Shown here: positions 1 through 8,527 of the stretch, in pieces
Layout of the letters: each line of letters starts with the position of its first letter
Position numbering within the stretch: the stretch's first letter is position 1
DNA from: Massilia alkalitolerans DSM 17462
Lineage (GTDB): Bacteria; Pseudomonadota; Gammaproteobacteria; Burkholderiales; Burkholderiaceae_D
Length of the DNA: 64,000 bases
Direction of reading: 5' to 3'
Assembly (NCBI RefSeq): GCF_000427785.1
Contig: NZ_ATYR01000013.1
Span: 68,188-132,187, forward strand
Made by a program: the position numbers and the translations under genes
The notes under the pieces: model-generated
What the model was told of the DNA's origin: nothing
Seen by the model: only the letters and a program-made list of their open reading frames with translations
Database searches by the model: none

Positions 1-101
1 GCACTGGTCCGGCGCGCCAGCGCGGGACGAAACCGGCCCCGGCGAAGCAGGAATCCAACAGCATGGCAGCTTTGAATAACAAGGGCTAGCTTTGCTTAAG
101 T

Positions 102-1139
102 TTGGAGGAACGGCTTCCTGAAGTATCACCATCCCGCTGTCACCGCGGGTCGACACCGGAGGGACGGCGCGCTGCTCGACATCCTTCCCGCAATCCTGGC
201 GGCAGAGAATCGTCAAGCCGCGGACGCCCTCCTGCAGCGCTGGACGCCTCGCCAAGGGAGCAGGCACGCACGATCGACACCTGGCTGCAGATGGCCACCG
301 AGGGCAAGCGCAAGGAACAGGTCGCGTCTGAGCGGCGCCGGCGCATGTGGGCGGTGCGCGACGCGGTGGCGAAAGCGGGCAAGTTCCCGGTGGTGATCTA
401 CGCACCCAGCATCAACAACACGACGTTCGAGAATGCCGACATCGCCGAATACCTGGCGAGCCATGGTTACATCGTGATCGCCGCGCCCAGCGTCGGCTTG
501 AGCAGCCGCTGGATCACGAAGAACCTGATGCATGCGGAACTGCAGGCGGACGACATCCGCTTCCTGGTCGACTATGCCCGGACGCTGCCGCAGGCCGACA
601 TGACGCGCGTGGCCGCGGCCGGGTTCAGCTGGGGTGGGCTGAGCAACGTCCTCGCCGCGGCGAAGGACGAGCGCATCAAGGCCCTGGTGTGCATCGATGG
701 CGCGGTACGCTATTTCAATACGATCGTCAGCCAGGCGACATATGCCCGGCCCGCGAAGCTCAGGACGCCCCTGCTGTTCCTGGCGCAGTCGCCGGCATCG
801 ATGGAAGCGAACATCCGCTACAAGGAAGACATGAGCGGCAGCTTCATCAGCGACATGGTCAATGCGGACGTGTACCTCTTGACCATGTACCCGATGGAAC
901 ACGTCCATTTCGGGTCGGCATACATCCGGCTCGACGACCCCGCCGAATACAAGGAATACACGCCCGAGGAAGTCTCCTTCGCCTACAGCCTGGGCGCCAG
1001 GTACATCCTCAACTTCCTCAACGGCTACCTGAAGAACGATCCGCTCGCACGGGCCTACCTGAGCAACAGGCCGGCGGCCAACGGCGCCGCGCCGCATTCG
1101 ATGCGCATGGAATACATGCCTGCCAAACGCGGCGGGTGA
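102..1139 (+). CDS. alpha/beta hydrolase (dienelactone-hydrolase-like), 5' end damaged or truncated
   Basis: The frame from about base 245 onward reads as a normal alpha/beta hydrolase: a strand followed by YAPSINN, a nucleophile elbow GFSWGG with the likely catalytic Ser, and a late His in EHVHFG. The family is dienelactone-hydrolase-like and acts on ester or amide bonds; the substrate is unknown. The first ~50 codons are Arg/Pro-rich, start only from a TTG and do not look like protein, and no signal peptide or upper strands of the fold are present. The 5' part is therefore probably lost or frameshifted, and a real start could be the ATG at 289. No terminator follows. Certain about the fold, unsure whether the gene is functional. 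Confidence 0.55.
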   Translation: MEERLPEVSPSRCHRGSTPEGRRAARHPSRNPGGRESSSRGRPPAALDASPREQARTIDTWLQMATEGKRKEQVASERRRRMWAVRDAVAKAGKFPVVIYAPSINNTTFENADIAEYLASHGYIVIAAPSVGLSSRWITKNLMHAELQADDIRFLVDYARTLPQADMTRVAAAGFSWGGLSNVLAAAKDERIKALVCIDGAVRYFNTIVSQATYARPAKLRTPLLFLAQSPASMEANIRYKEDMSGSFISDMVNADVYLLTMYPMEHVHFGSAYIRLDDPAEYKEYTPEEVSFAYSLGARYILNFLNGYLKNDPLARAYLSNRPAANGAAPHSMRMEYMPAKRGG

Positions 1140-1220
1140 TTGTAGCAATCAGGAAATTACAATACCATCCAGAACAGATGGCCGCCTGGCCAACGTTCTC
1201 TCTTGTAAGGATCCGATTGC

Positions 1221-4058
1221 ATGAAGATGTCTCCCCTGCCCCTCCTGCTGGCCGCGTGCTTCACGTCGACCGCCCTGGTCCCCGCACATGCCGCCAAGCC
1301 GGCAGTTGCCAGCCAGGCGGCCGGCCTGAAGGTGGACTACCAGAAGTTCACCCTGCCCAACGGGCTGGACGTGATCTTCCATATCGACCGCTCCGACCCG
1401 GTGGTGGCCGTGAACCTGACGGCGCACGTGGGCTCGGCCCGTGAAAAGGCCGGCCGCACCGGCTTCGCCCACCTGTTCGAGCACCTGCTGTTCCTGGAAT
1501 CGGAAAACCTCGGCAAGGGCGGCCTGGACAAGATGAGCGCGCGCATCGGCGGCTCCGGCGCCAACGGTTCGACCTCGCAGGACCGCACCAACTACCTGCA
1601 GACGGTGCCCAAGGACGCGCTGGAAAAGATGATCTGGGCCGAGGCGGACAAGCTGGGCTGGTTCATCAATACCGTCACCGATCCGGTGCTGGCCAAGGAA
1701 AAGCAGGTCGTCAAGAACGAGAAGCGCCAGGGCGTGGACAACGCGCCCTACGGCCACACCCGCTACGTGATCAACAAGGCCCTGTATCCGGCCGACCACC
1801 CGTACAACTGGCAGGTGATCGGCTCGCTCGAGGACTTGCAGAACGCCACCCTCGACGACGTCAAGGAATTCTTCCGCCTGTGGTACGTGCCGAACAACGT
1901 GACCCTGGTGATCGCGGGCGACTTCGACCCGGTCCAGGCCCGCAAGTGGGTCGAGAAGTATTTTTCCGAGATCAAGCGCGGCGCGCCGATCGAGGTCATG
2001 GCCAAGCGTCCCGGCGTCGTGAAGCAGACCGTCAAGCTGGCCCATGAAGACAATTTCGCCAAGCTGCCCGAGCTGACCATGGCCTGGCCGACGGTCGAGG
2101 ACCTGCATCCGGATTCGTATGCGCTCGAAGTGCTGGCCGAATACCTGTCGCAGACCAAGCGCGCGCCCTTCTACCAGATGCTGGTGGAAGACAGCAAGCT
2201 GGCGCCCAGCGTCCAGATCGGCAACCAGGCGGCCGAGCTGGCAGGCCAGTTCATGCTGCGCGTGCGCGCCTTCGAGGGCAAGCCGCTGGATGACGTTGCC
2301 GGCGCGATCGGGCAGGCCTTCGCCAAGTTCGAGCGCGAAGGCATCTCCGAGCGCGACCTGAACCGCATCAAGGCCGGCCTCGAGACCCGCTTCTACAGTT
2401 CGGTATCCAGCGTGCTCGGCAAGTCGGCCCTGCTGGCCGAGTACAACTACCTGACCGGCAACCCGGGCTATGTCGAGGAAGGCGTCAGGAAGACGCTGGC
2501 CGTCACCACCGCCGACGTGCGGCGCGTGTACGACACCTACATCAAGGGCAAGCCCTATGTCGCCACCAGCTTCGTCCCGAAGGGCAAGCTGGACCTGGCC
2601 CTGAGCGGTTCAAACAAGGCCGACGTGGTCGAGGAGAAGGTCGTGCAGGGCGCCGAGGACAAGGTCGACCCGAGCACGAACGCCGAATACACCCGCACCC
2701 CGTCCACCTTCGACCGCAGCAAGGAACCGCCCTACGGCGCGGCCCCGAGCGTGAAGGTGCCGCAGGTCTGGGACACGAAGCTGGCCAACGGCATGCGCGT
2801 CTACGGCATCGAGAACAAGGAAGTGCCGCTGGTGCAGTTCGACATCGCGATCGACGGCGGCCTGCTGCTCGACAATCCGGACAAGGTGGGCGTGGCCAAC
2901 CTGATGGCGCGCCTGATGACCCAGGGCACGGCGAAGAAAACCCCGCAGGAACTGGAAGAAGCGATCCAGCAGCTGGGCGCGAGCATCAACGTCTTCGCCC
3001 GTACCGAGGACGTGCGCATCAGCGTCACCACCCTCGCCCGCAACTATGCGGCAACGCTTGACCTGGTGCGGGAAATCCTGCTCGAGCCGCGCTGGGACGA
3101 GAAGGAGTTCGCCCTCGTCAAGCAGAGCGTGCTGAGCCAGATCCGCCAGCAGGAAGCCGACCCGAACGCGCTTGCGAGCAGCAATTTCAACAAGCTCATT
3201 TACGGCAAGGCGGACATCCGTTCGCGCAACATCCTCGGTACCAGCGCGAGCGTGAACGCGATCACCATCGAGGACCTGAAGGCCTACTACCGCGCCAACC
3301 TGTCGCCATCGCGGGCACGCATGCACGTGATCGGCGCGTTGCCGAAGGATGCCGTGGCGCGTCCCCTGGCCTCGCTCAGCCGCGCTTGGCAAGCCAAGCC
3401 GGTCGCCTTCCCAGCAGCCAGCGCGGCGCGCGGCGAAGCGCCCGGCAAGGTCTACTTCGTCGACGTGCCGGACGCCAAGCAGTCGGTGCTGCACATCGGC
3501 TACCGCGCGCTGGCGGCGACCGATCCGGACTACTACCCGGCCGTCGTCAGCAATTACATCCTGGGCGGCGGCGGCTTCGCCTCGCGCCTGACCCAGGAAC
3601 TGCGTGAGGGCAAAGGCTACACCTACGGCATCCGTTCCAGCTTTGCCGGCAGCAAGAGCGCCGGTCCGTTCATCATCGCCAGCGGCGTGCGCAGCAACGT
3701 CACGCTCGAGTCGACCCAGCTGGTGAAGAAGATCCTGCAGGACTACGCCCCGACCTATTCGGCAGCCGACCTCGAGACCACCAGGAACTTCCTGGTCAAG
3801 AGCAATGCCCGCGCCTTCGAGACGGCCGAGGCCAAGCTGGGCATGCTGGATAACATCAGCAAGTACGGCTGGCGCGCCGACTACGTCAAGGACCGCGAGC
3901 GCATCGTCAAGTCGATGACGCTGCCGCAGGTGCAGGCCCTGTCGCAGAAGTACCTGGATCCATCGAAGATGGTGTGGCTGGTAGTGGGCGACGCCAAGAC
4001 CCAGCTGCCGCGCATGAAGGAGCTGGGCTTCGACGAGCCGGTGCTGATCGAGCGCTGA
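1221..4058 (+). CDS. M16 family zinc metallopeptidase, two-domain, secreted
   Basis: This 945-residue protein begins with a signal peptide (cleavage probably after PAHA, about residue 24). The inverted zinc motif HLFEH lies at residues 84-88, with a distal Glu in the KNEKRQG segment near 165, so the N-terminal half is the catalytic M16 unit. The C-terminal half (about 520-945) is a second M16 pair without HxxEH and carries the GKGYTYG segment typical of the non-catalytic partner. Such pitrilysin/insulinase-like proteins degrade peptides in the periplasm. The start ATG is preceded by TAAGGATC. It stands alone between an upstream hydrolase remnant and a convergent Bug gene. Confidence 0.93.
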   Translation: MKMSPLPLLLAACFTSTALVPAHAAKPAVASQAAGLKVDYQKFTLPNGLDVIFHIDRSDPVVAVNLTAHVGSAREKAGRTGFAHLFEHLLFLESENLGKGGLDKMSARIGGSGANGSTSQDRTNYLQTVPKDALEKMIWAEADKLGWFINTVTDPVLAKEKQVVKNEKRQGVDNAPYGHTRYVINKALYPADHPYNWQVIGSLEDLQNATLDDVKEFFRLWYVPNNVTLVIAGDFDPVQARKWVEKYFSEIKRGAPIEVMAKRPGVVKQTVKLAHEDNFAKLPELTMAWPTVEDLHPDSYALEVLAEYLSQTKRAPFYQMLVEDSKLAPSVQIGNQAAELAGQFMLRVRAFEGKPLDDVAGAIGQAFAKFEREGISERDLNRIKAGLETRFYSSVSSVLGKSALLAEYNYLTGNPGYVEEGVRKTLAVTTADVRRVYDTYIKGKPYVATSFVPKGKLDLALSGSNKADVVEEKVVQGAEDKVDPSTNAEYTRTPSTFDRSKEPPYGAAPSVKVPQVWDTKLANGMRVYGIENKEVPLVQFDIAIDGGLLLDNPDKVGVANLMARLMTQGTAKKTPQELEEAIQQLGASINVFARTEDVRISVTTLARNYAATLDLVREILLEPRWDEKEFALVKQSVLSQIRQQEADPNALASSNFNKLIYGKADIRSRNILGTSASVNAITIEDLKAYYRANLSPSRARMHVIGALPKDAVARPLASLSRAWQAKPVAFPAASAARGEAPGKVYFVDVPDAKQSVLHIGYRALAATDPDYYPAVVSNYILGGGGFASRLTQELREGKGYTYGIRSSFAGSKSAGPFIIASGVRSNVTLESTQLVKKILQDYAPTYSAADLETTRNFLVKSNARAFETAEAKLGMLDNISKYGWRADYVKDRERIVKSMTLPQVQALSQKYLDPSKMVWLVVGDAKTQLPRMKELGFDEPVLIER

Positions 4059-4105
4059 CCGGGACCAGCCCGGCATCGCCTGCGTTTCAAGGCGGTGTCG
4101 GGGTC

Positions 4106-5086
4106 CTAACGCTCGCGCACGAGATTGAACTGCGCAGCCTGCCGGTTGTATTCGGCAATCGACTGCTTGATGTGCCGCCCCAGCGCGTCACCGGTGCGTG
4201 AGAACGGGTAGAGCCCGGCTTCGGCCCGCATGCGGGCGAATCCGGGATCGCTTTCCATGTCCGCGAACGCGGCGACCCAGCGCCGGTAGTCGGCATCGCT
4301 CACGCCCGGCCCCATCCATACCCCGCGAATCACCGGCCACACCACGTCGTAGCCCTGCTCGCGTGCGGTCGGCACCCCCGCCAGCAGGCCGGGAAGGCGG
4401 TGCTCGGACAGCACCGCCAGCACCCGGACCGTGCCGCGCCCCGCGTACAGCAGCGCTTCCGAACTGTCGCCCGAGATGGCCTGCACGTGGCCGGCCTGCA
4501 TCGCCACGAACTGCTCGCCGCCGCCCTCCAGGGCGACGAAGCGCATCTTGCGCGGGTCGACCCCGGCTTTGCTCACCAACAAGGCCATCTTCATCCAGTC
4601 CTGGCTGCCGATGGTGCCGGACATGCCCACCAGCACGCGCCGCGGATCGCGCCGCAGCGCCACCAGCAGCTCGCGCAAGCTGCGGTACGGGGAGTTCGCC
4701 GGTACCGCGACCATCCCGTAATCGGCGCCGAAGGCCGCGACCCAGCGCACGTCGTCGGCGCTGGCCTTGCCGAATTTGCCACGCGCCAGGTTGAGGACCG
4801 AGCCGCCCGAGAACGCCACCAGGGTATTCGGCTCGCCGCGGCGCTGCGAGCCCAGGGTATGCCACGCCACCGCGCCGACGCCGCCCGGCATGTAGCGCAG
4901 CTTCAGGCGCGGCGCGCCAGGGCGGCCCTGCAGGCCCTGCTGTACCAGCTTGCAGGTCAGGTCCATCGCGCCGCCGGGCTTGGACGGCACCAGGCATTCG
5001 GCCTCACGAGGCTGGCTCGCCGCGGGACCGGCCAGCGCCAGCCCGGCAGCGAGGACCAATGAGGACAGGGTGCGCAGCAGGTTCAT
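4106..5086 (-). CDS. Bug/TctC-family tripartite tricarboxylate binding protein
   Basis: A 326-residue periplasmic binding protein with a signal peptide ending at PAASQ. The fold is recognised from VPSKPGGAMDLTCKLVQ, the glycine-rich PGGVGAVAW segment and the GTIGSQDWMKM region, all characteristic of Bug (TctC-like) receptors. It starts 17 nt after the porin stop, so it is the second gene of a porin-Bug operon. No TctA or TctB membrane partner is visible. Known for the family: in Bordetella the homologue BctC takes part in signalling to the BctE sensor. Inference: this orphan receptor may serve the adjacent TctE-like sensor rather than a TTT transporter. Confidence 0.88.
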   Translation of the reverse strand: MNLLRTLSSLVLAAGLALAGPAASQPREAECLVPSKPGGAMDLTCKLVQQGLQGRPGAPRLKLRYMPGGVGAVAWHTLGSQRRGEPNTLVAFSGGSVLNLARGKFGKASADDVRWVAAFGADYGMVAVPANSPYRSLRELLVALRRDPRRVLVGMSGTIGSQDWMKMALLVSKAGVDPRKMRFVALEGGGEQFVAMQAGHVQAISGDSSEALLYAGRGTVRVLAVLSEHRLPGLLAGVPTAREQGYDVVWPVIRGVWMGPGVSDADYRRWVAAFADMESDPGFARMRAEAGLYPFSRTGDALGRHIKQSIAEYNRQAAQFNLVRER

Positions 5087-5103
5087 GCGCCTATCATAGC
5101 CGC

Positions 5104-6165
5104 TTAGAAGCGGTGCTGGATGCCGGCGGTGATGCCGGTTTGCGTGTCGCCGGTACCGGCATCGTCGCGTGACAGGCTGATGAGCTGGCCGTGCGCCGCC
5201 CTGGCATGCGCCGCCGACAGGTACAAGGTGGTGCGCTTCGAGAGCGAGTACATCGCACGCGCCACCAGCATGGTCGGATCGGCGTCGCGCGCGGCCGGCA
5301 GTTCCCTGGTATTCACGTGGTAGACGGCGCCGGTCAGCGTGACCGGGCCGTCCAGCCAGGTCACCCCGCCCCACCAGGTGTCGCCGCGCAGGTCGGCCAC
5401 GCCCGCGCCGCCGGAGCGCAGCCGGTAGCTGCGCAGCCCCGCGCCGGTGCGCCATGGACCGGACTGGTAGTTCGCCGCCAGGTGCAGCGCGGTGGTGCGG
5501 TCGCGATTGCCGGTGCTTGCTGCCGTGGCGCCGTTGACCTGTTCCCAGGCCGCCATCAGGCCGAGCCCGCCGCCGGACCAGGAACCGCCGAGCGCGACTT
5601 TCCGTCCGTCGGCCGCGCTAGTGCTGCGTTCACCCAGCCCGATTGATGCGCCATAGGTGAACCCGCCGCTGGTGCCGGTATATTTCACCATGTTGTCGAA
5701 CGAGGTCGTCATGCTGTACTTCGACGGCCCACTGGCGCTGCCCCCGGTGGCCCAGGAATAGTTCGGGGCAAAGCCCATCGGATCGAACTTGATCACCAGC
5801 TCATAGGTGGTGGTGAAGGAGCGGCCGATGACGACGCGCCCGAAATCGCCTTCCAGGCCGACGTTGGCCTGGCGCTTGAACAGCGGGCCGTCGGATTCGC
5901 CGCTATCCATCAGGATGCCGCCTTCGAGCTGGTAAACGGCTTTCAGGCCGCCTTTCAATTCTTCGCTGCCGCGCAGGCCCCAGCGCGAGGTGTTCTTGCC
6001 GCCCGAGACCACGCGCGCCATGCTGCCGCCATCGTCGGCGGCATTGTTCACATACTCGACGCCCGCATCGATCAGGCCATAGACTTGCGTCTTGCCTTGT
6101 GCAAGGGCGGAATCATTCAGGGAAAGCGCTGCCAGGACGGCGAGCGCGAGGGCCGACTTCTTCAT
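5104..6165 (-). CDS. Gram-negative trimeric porin (Burkholderiales type)
   Basis: A 353-residue outer-membrane general/substrate porin. It opens with a clear signal peptide (MKKSALALAVLAALSL, cut near SALA), continues with the family-typical VYGLIDAGVEYVNN start and SRWGLRGSEELKGGLKA, and ends in Phe (IQHRF) as needed for BAM-dependent insertion. It is first in an operon with the Bug protein and is divergent from the response regulator. A direct-repeat element in the intergenic region, shared with the citrate transporter promoter, suggests that it is the uptake pore of a tricarboxylate regulon, as OpdH is in Pseudomonas. Confidence 0.93.
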   Translation of the reverse strand: MKKSALALAVLAALSLNDSALAQGKTQVYGLIDAGVEYVNNAADDGGSMARVVSGGKNTSRWGLRGSEELKGGLKAVYQLEGGILMDSGESDGPLFKRQANVGLEGDFGRVVIGRSFTTTYELVIKFDPMGFAPNYSWATGGSASGPSKYSMTTSFDNMVKYTGTSGGFTYGASIGLGERSTSAADGRKVALGGSWSGGGLGLMAAWEQVNGATAASTGNRDRTTALHLAANYQSGPWRTGAGLRSYRLRSGGAGVADLRGDTWWGGVTWLDGPVTLTGAVYHVNTRELPAARDADPTMLVARAMYSLSKRTTLYLSAAHARAAHGQLISLSRDDAGTGDTQTGITAGIQHRF

Positions 6166-6212
6166 CTTGTCTCCGGTACTGTCATCGTTATGTACAGCTT
6201 CTGTTTGGCCCC

Positions 6213-6247
6213 ACTATAGGCAGGCCGAGCTTTCAGTTCGCTTTCAG
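6213..6247 (-). promoter_or_regulatory. porin promoter with direct-repeat response-regulator site
   Basis: On the minus strand two copies of CTGAAAG lie at 6247-6241 and 6236-6230, 4 nt apart (11-bp period), followed after 11 nt by TATAGT (6218-6213). The repeats cover the -35 region, the usual position for OmpR-class activators. The same layout occurs before the CitMHS gene. The predicted leader is about 40 nt. Confidence 0.7.
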
Positions 6248-6294
6248 CGCACCCGGCCTTTTCGCGGCGCCGGGTTTGGGCTTACACTGGCGCG

Positions 6295-6996
6295 ATGAGA
6301 ATCCTGCTAGTCGAAGACCATGTCGAGCTGTCGCACTGGGTATCCAAGGCGCTGCGCGACGCCAACTTCACCGTCGAATGCGCGGCCACCGGCGCCGACG
6401 CCGACGCCCTGCTCCACACCCAGGATTACGCGCTCGTGATCCTCGACCTGACGCTGCCGCGGATGGACGGCCTCGAGGTGCTGCGCCGCCTGCGCGCACG
6501 CGGCGGCGCCCGCGGCGGCACGCCGGTGCTGATCCTGACCGCGCGCGGCGGCCTGGAAGAAAAGGTGCAGGGCCTGAACCTGGGCGCCGACGACTACCTG
6601 GCCAAGCCCTTCGAGCTGGCCGAGCTGGAAGCGCGGGTGAAGGCGCTGCTGCGCCGCAGGTTCGGCAACGGCGGCGGCACCGAAGCCCTGGTGCACCGTT
6701 GCGGCCAGCTCAGCTTCGACACGGTCTCGCGCATGTTCCATTACTGCGGCGAGCCCTTGGGCCTGACGCCGCGCGAACACGCGGTGCTGGAAGCGCTGAT
6801 CGCGCGCCCGGGCCGCGCGCTCTCGAAGGAAAAGCTGTTCGACGAAGTGTTCGCGCTGGTCGACGACGCCAACCTCGACGCCATCGAACTCTATATCCAC
6901 CGCATCCGCAAGAAGCTCGAACGCCAGCCCGAAGGCAACACTGCCATCGTCACCCTGCGCGGCATCGGCTACCTGCTGCAGGAACGCCCCGCGTGA
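6295..6996 (+). CDS. tctD: OmpR-family response regulator, TctD-like
   Basis: 233 residues: receiver domain (1-115) with acidic pair E7/D8, phospho-acceptor D51 in LDLTLP and K104, then a winged-helix DNA-binding domain with LTPREHAVLEALI and IELYIHRIRKKLE. It pairs with the histidine kinase 13 nt downstream. The setting beside a porin, a Bug protein and a citrate transporter points to TctD. No Shine-Dalgarno precedes the ATG, and a TACACT hexamer at 6283-6288 would place the transcript start at or next to the ATG, so the mRNA may be leaderless (inference). The CTGAAAG repeats are its probable DNA target. Confidence 0.88.
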   Translation: MRILLVEDHVELSHWVSKALRDANFTVECAATGADADALLHTQDYALVILDLTLPRMDGLEVLRRLRARGGARGGTPVLILTARGGLEEKVQGLNLGADDYLAKPFELAELEARVKALLRRRFGNGGGTEALVHRCGQLSFDTVSRMFHYCGEPLGLTPREHAVLEALIARPGRALSKEKLFDEVFALVDDANLDAIELYIHRIRKKLERQPEGNTAIVTLRGIGYLLQERPA

Positions 6997-7009
6997 GCCT
7001 GGGTCCGCC

Positions 7010-8449
7010 ATGGCGCTGAAGACCGCGCGGCCGCGTGGCAGCCTGCGCAACCAGCTGCTGCGCTGGCTGATCCTGCCGCTGGTGGGGCTGGTCGCGCTCA
7101 ATGCGGTATCGCTGTACGGCGACGCGCTGGAAGCCGCCGACATCGCCTACGACCGCTCGCTGCTGGCCTCCACGCGCGCGCTCGCCGAGCGCGTCTCGGT
7201 GCGCGACGGCCAGGTGGCGGCCGAGGTGCCCTACGTGGCCCTGGACAGCTTCGAGACCGACACCCTGGGCCGCATCTACTACAAGGTGACGGGGCTGCGC
7301 GGCGAGACGGTGTCGGGCTTCGACGACCTGCCGCCGGTGCCGAAGGACGTGCCGCGCTCGGACCTGTATCCGGCCCTGGTGCGCTTCTACCATGCGCAGT
7401 ACAACGGCGAGACGGTGCGCATCGCGGCGCTGCTGCAGCCGGTATTCGACGACAGCATGCGCGGCATCGCCCTGATCCAGGTTGGCGAGACCCTGGATGC
7501 GCGCCGTGCGCTGTCGCGCCGCATCCTGATCAACACCCTGTTGCGCCAGGCCTTGTTGGTGCTGGCGGTGGCGACCCTGGTGTGGTTCGCGGTGCGCCTC
7601 GTGCTACGCCCCTTGATGGACCTGAAGAACGAAGTAGAGACGCGTTCGCTGTCCGACCTGGGCGACGTCGACCCCGACCTGGTGCACCGCGAAGTGCGGC
7701 CGCTGGTGCTGGCGATGAACGGCGCCATGACGCGCATGCACGACCTGGTCGCCAGCCAGCGCCGCTTCATCGCCGACGCCTCGCACCAGCTGCGCACCCC
7801 GCTCGCGGTGCTCAAGACCCAGGCCGAACTCGCCCTGCGTGAGGAGGATCCGGAAGCCATGCGCGCCATCGTGCGCTCGGTGGCCGGCACCACCGATTCC
7901 GCGATCCACCTGGCCAACCGGCTGCTGACGCTGGCGCGCATCGAGCATGGCGGCGGCAAGCTGCAGAGCAGCCCCGTCTCCCTGGCCGCGGTAGCGGGCC
8001 AGGTCGGCCTGGAGCTGGCCGTGGCGGCGGTGCAGAAAGGAATCGACCTGGGCCTGGACGCCGAGGACGGCGCCGACACCACCGTGAAAGGCGACGCGCT
8101 GCTGCTGCACGAGCTAGTGTCCAACCTGGTCGACAATGCGATCCGCTACACGCCGGCGCACGGCAGCGTGCAGCTGCGCATCGCGCGGCGCGGCGACGGC
8201 GTTCTGCTGGAGGTGCTCGACAGCGGCCCCGGCATCGCGCCGGCGGAACACGACAAGGTATTCACGCCCTTCTACCGCGCCCAGGCTACGCTGGAGGCCA
8301 ATCCCGGCGGCACCGGCCTTGGCCTGGCCATCGTACGCGACATCGCCGCCATGCACGGCGCCAGCCTCGCGCTCGGCCAGGGTGAGGACGGGCGCGGACT
8401 GAAGGTGAGCGTGCTGTTCCCGCCGGCGCACACCCTGAAAGCTAACTGA
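7010..8449 (+). CDS. tctE: sensor histidine kinase, TctE-like
   Basis: 479 residues with a membrane segment at about 20-38, a periplasmic sensor region (about 40-175, the 2CSK_N type of TctE/QseC kinases), a second membrane segment at about 178-200 and a HAMP-like linker. The phospho-acceptor is H259 in ADASHQLRTPL; the N box (SNLVDNAIRYTP), G1 (DSGPGIAP) and G2 (GGTGLGLAI) are intact. It would sense tricarboxylates, possibly with the Bug protein, and phosphorylate the upstream regulator. Its last codons overlap the direct-repeat site that controls the transporter gene downstream. Confidence 0.9.
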   Translation: MALKTARPRGSLRNQLLRWLILPLVGLVALNAVSLYGDALEAADIAYDRSLLASTRALAERVSVRDGQVAAEVPYVALDSFETDTLGRIYYKVTGLRGETVSGFDDLPPVPKDVPRSDLYPALVRFYHAQYNGETVRIAALLQPVFDDSMRGIALIQVGETLDARRALSRRILINTLLRQALLVLAVATLVWFAVRLVLRPLMDLKNEVETRSLSDLGDVDPDLVHREVRPLVLAMNGAMTRMHDLVASQRRFIADASHQLRTPLAVLKTQAELALREEDPEAMRAIVRSVAGTTDSAIHLANRLLTLARIEHGGGKLQSSPVSLAAVAGQVGLELAVAAVQKGIDLGLDAEDGADTTVKGDALLLHELVSNLVDNAIRYTPAHGSVQLRIARRGDGVLLEVLDSGPGIAPAEHDKVFTPFYRAQATLEANPGGTGLGLAIVRDIAAMHGASLALGQGEDGRGLKVSVLFPPAHTLKAN

Positions 8450-8469
8450 AAGCCGGCCCCGCATATAGT
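8435..8469 (+). promoter_or_regulatory. CitMHS transporter promoter with direct-repeat response-regulator site
   Basis: CTGAAAG occurs at 8435-8441 and 8446-8452 (4-nt spacer), followed after 11 nt by TATAGT at 8464-8469. This copies the porin promoter arrangement exactly. The element sits across the stop codon of the kinase gene and gives a leader of about 50 nt. Confidence 0.7.
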
Positions 8470-8527
8470 TGGCTTATAGGCTGTCATTCAGACGGCACAT
8501 AACGCCCACAATATTCGGAGACAACCC

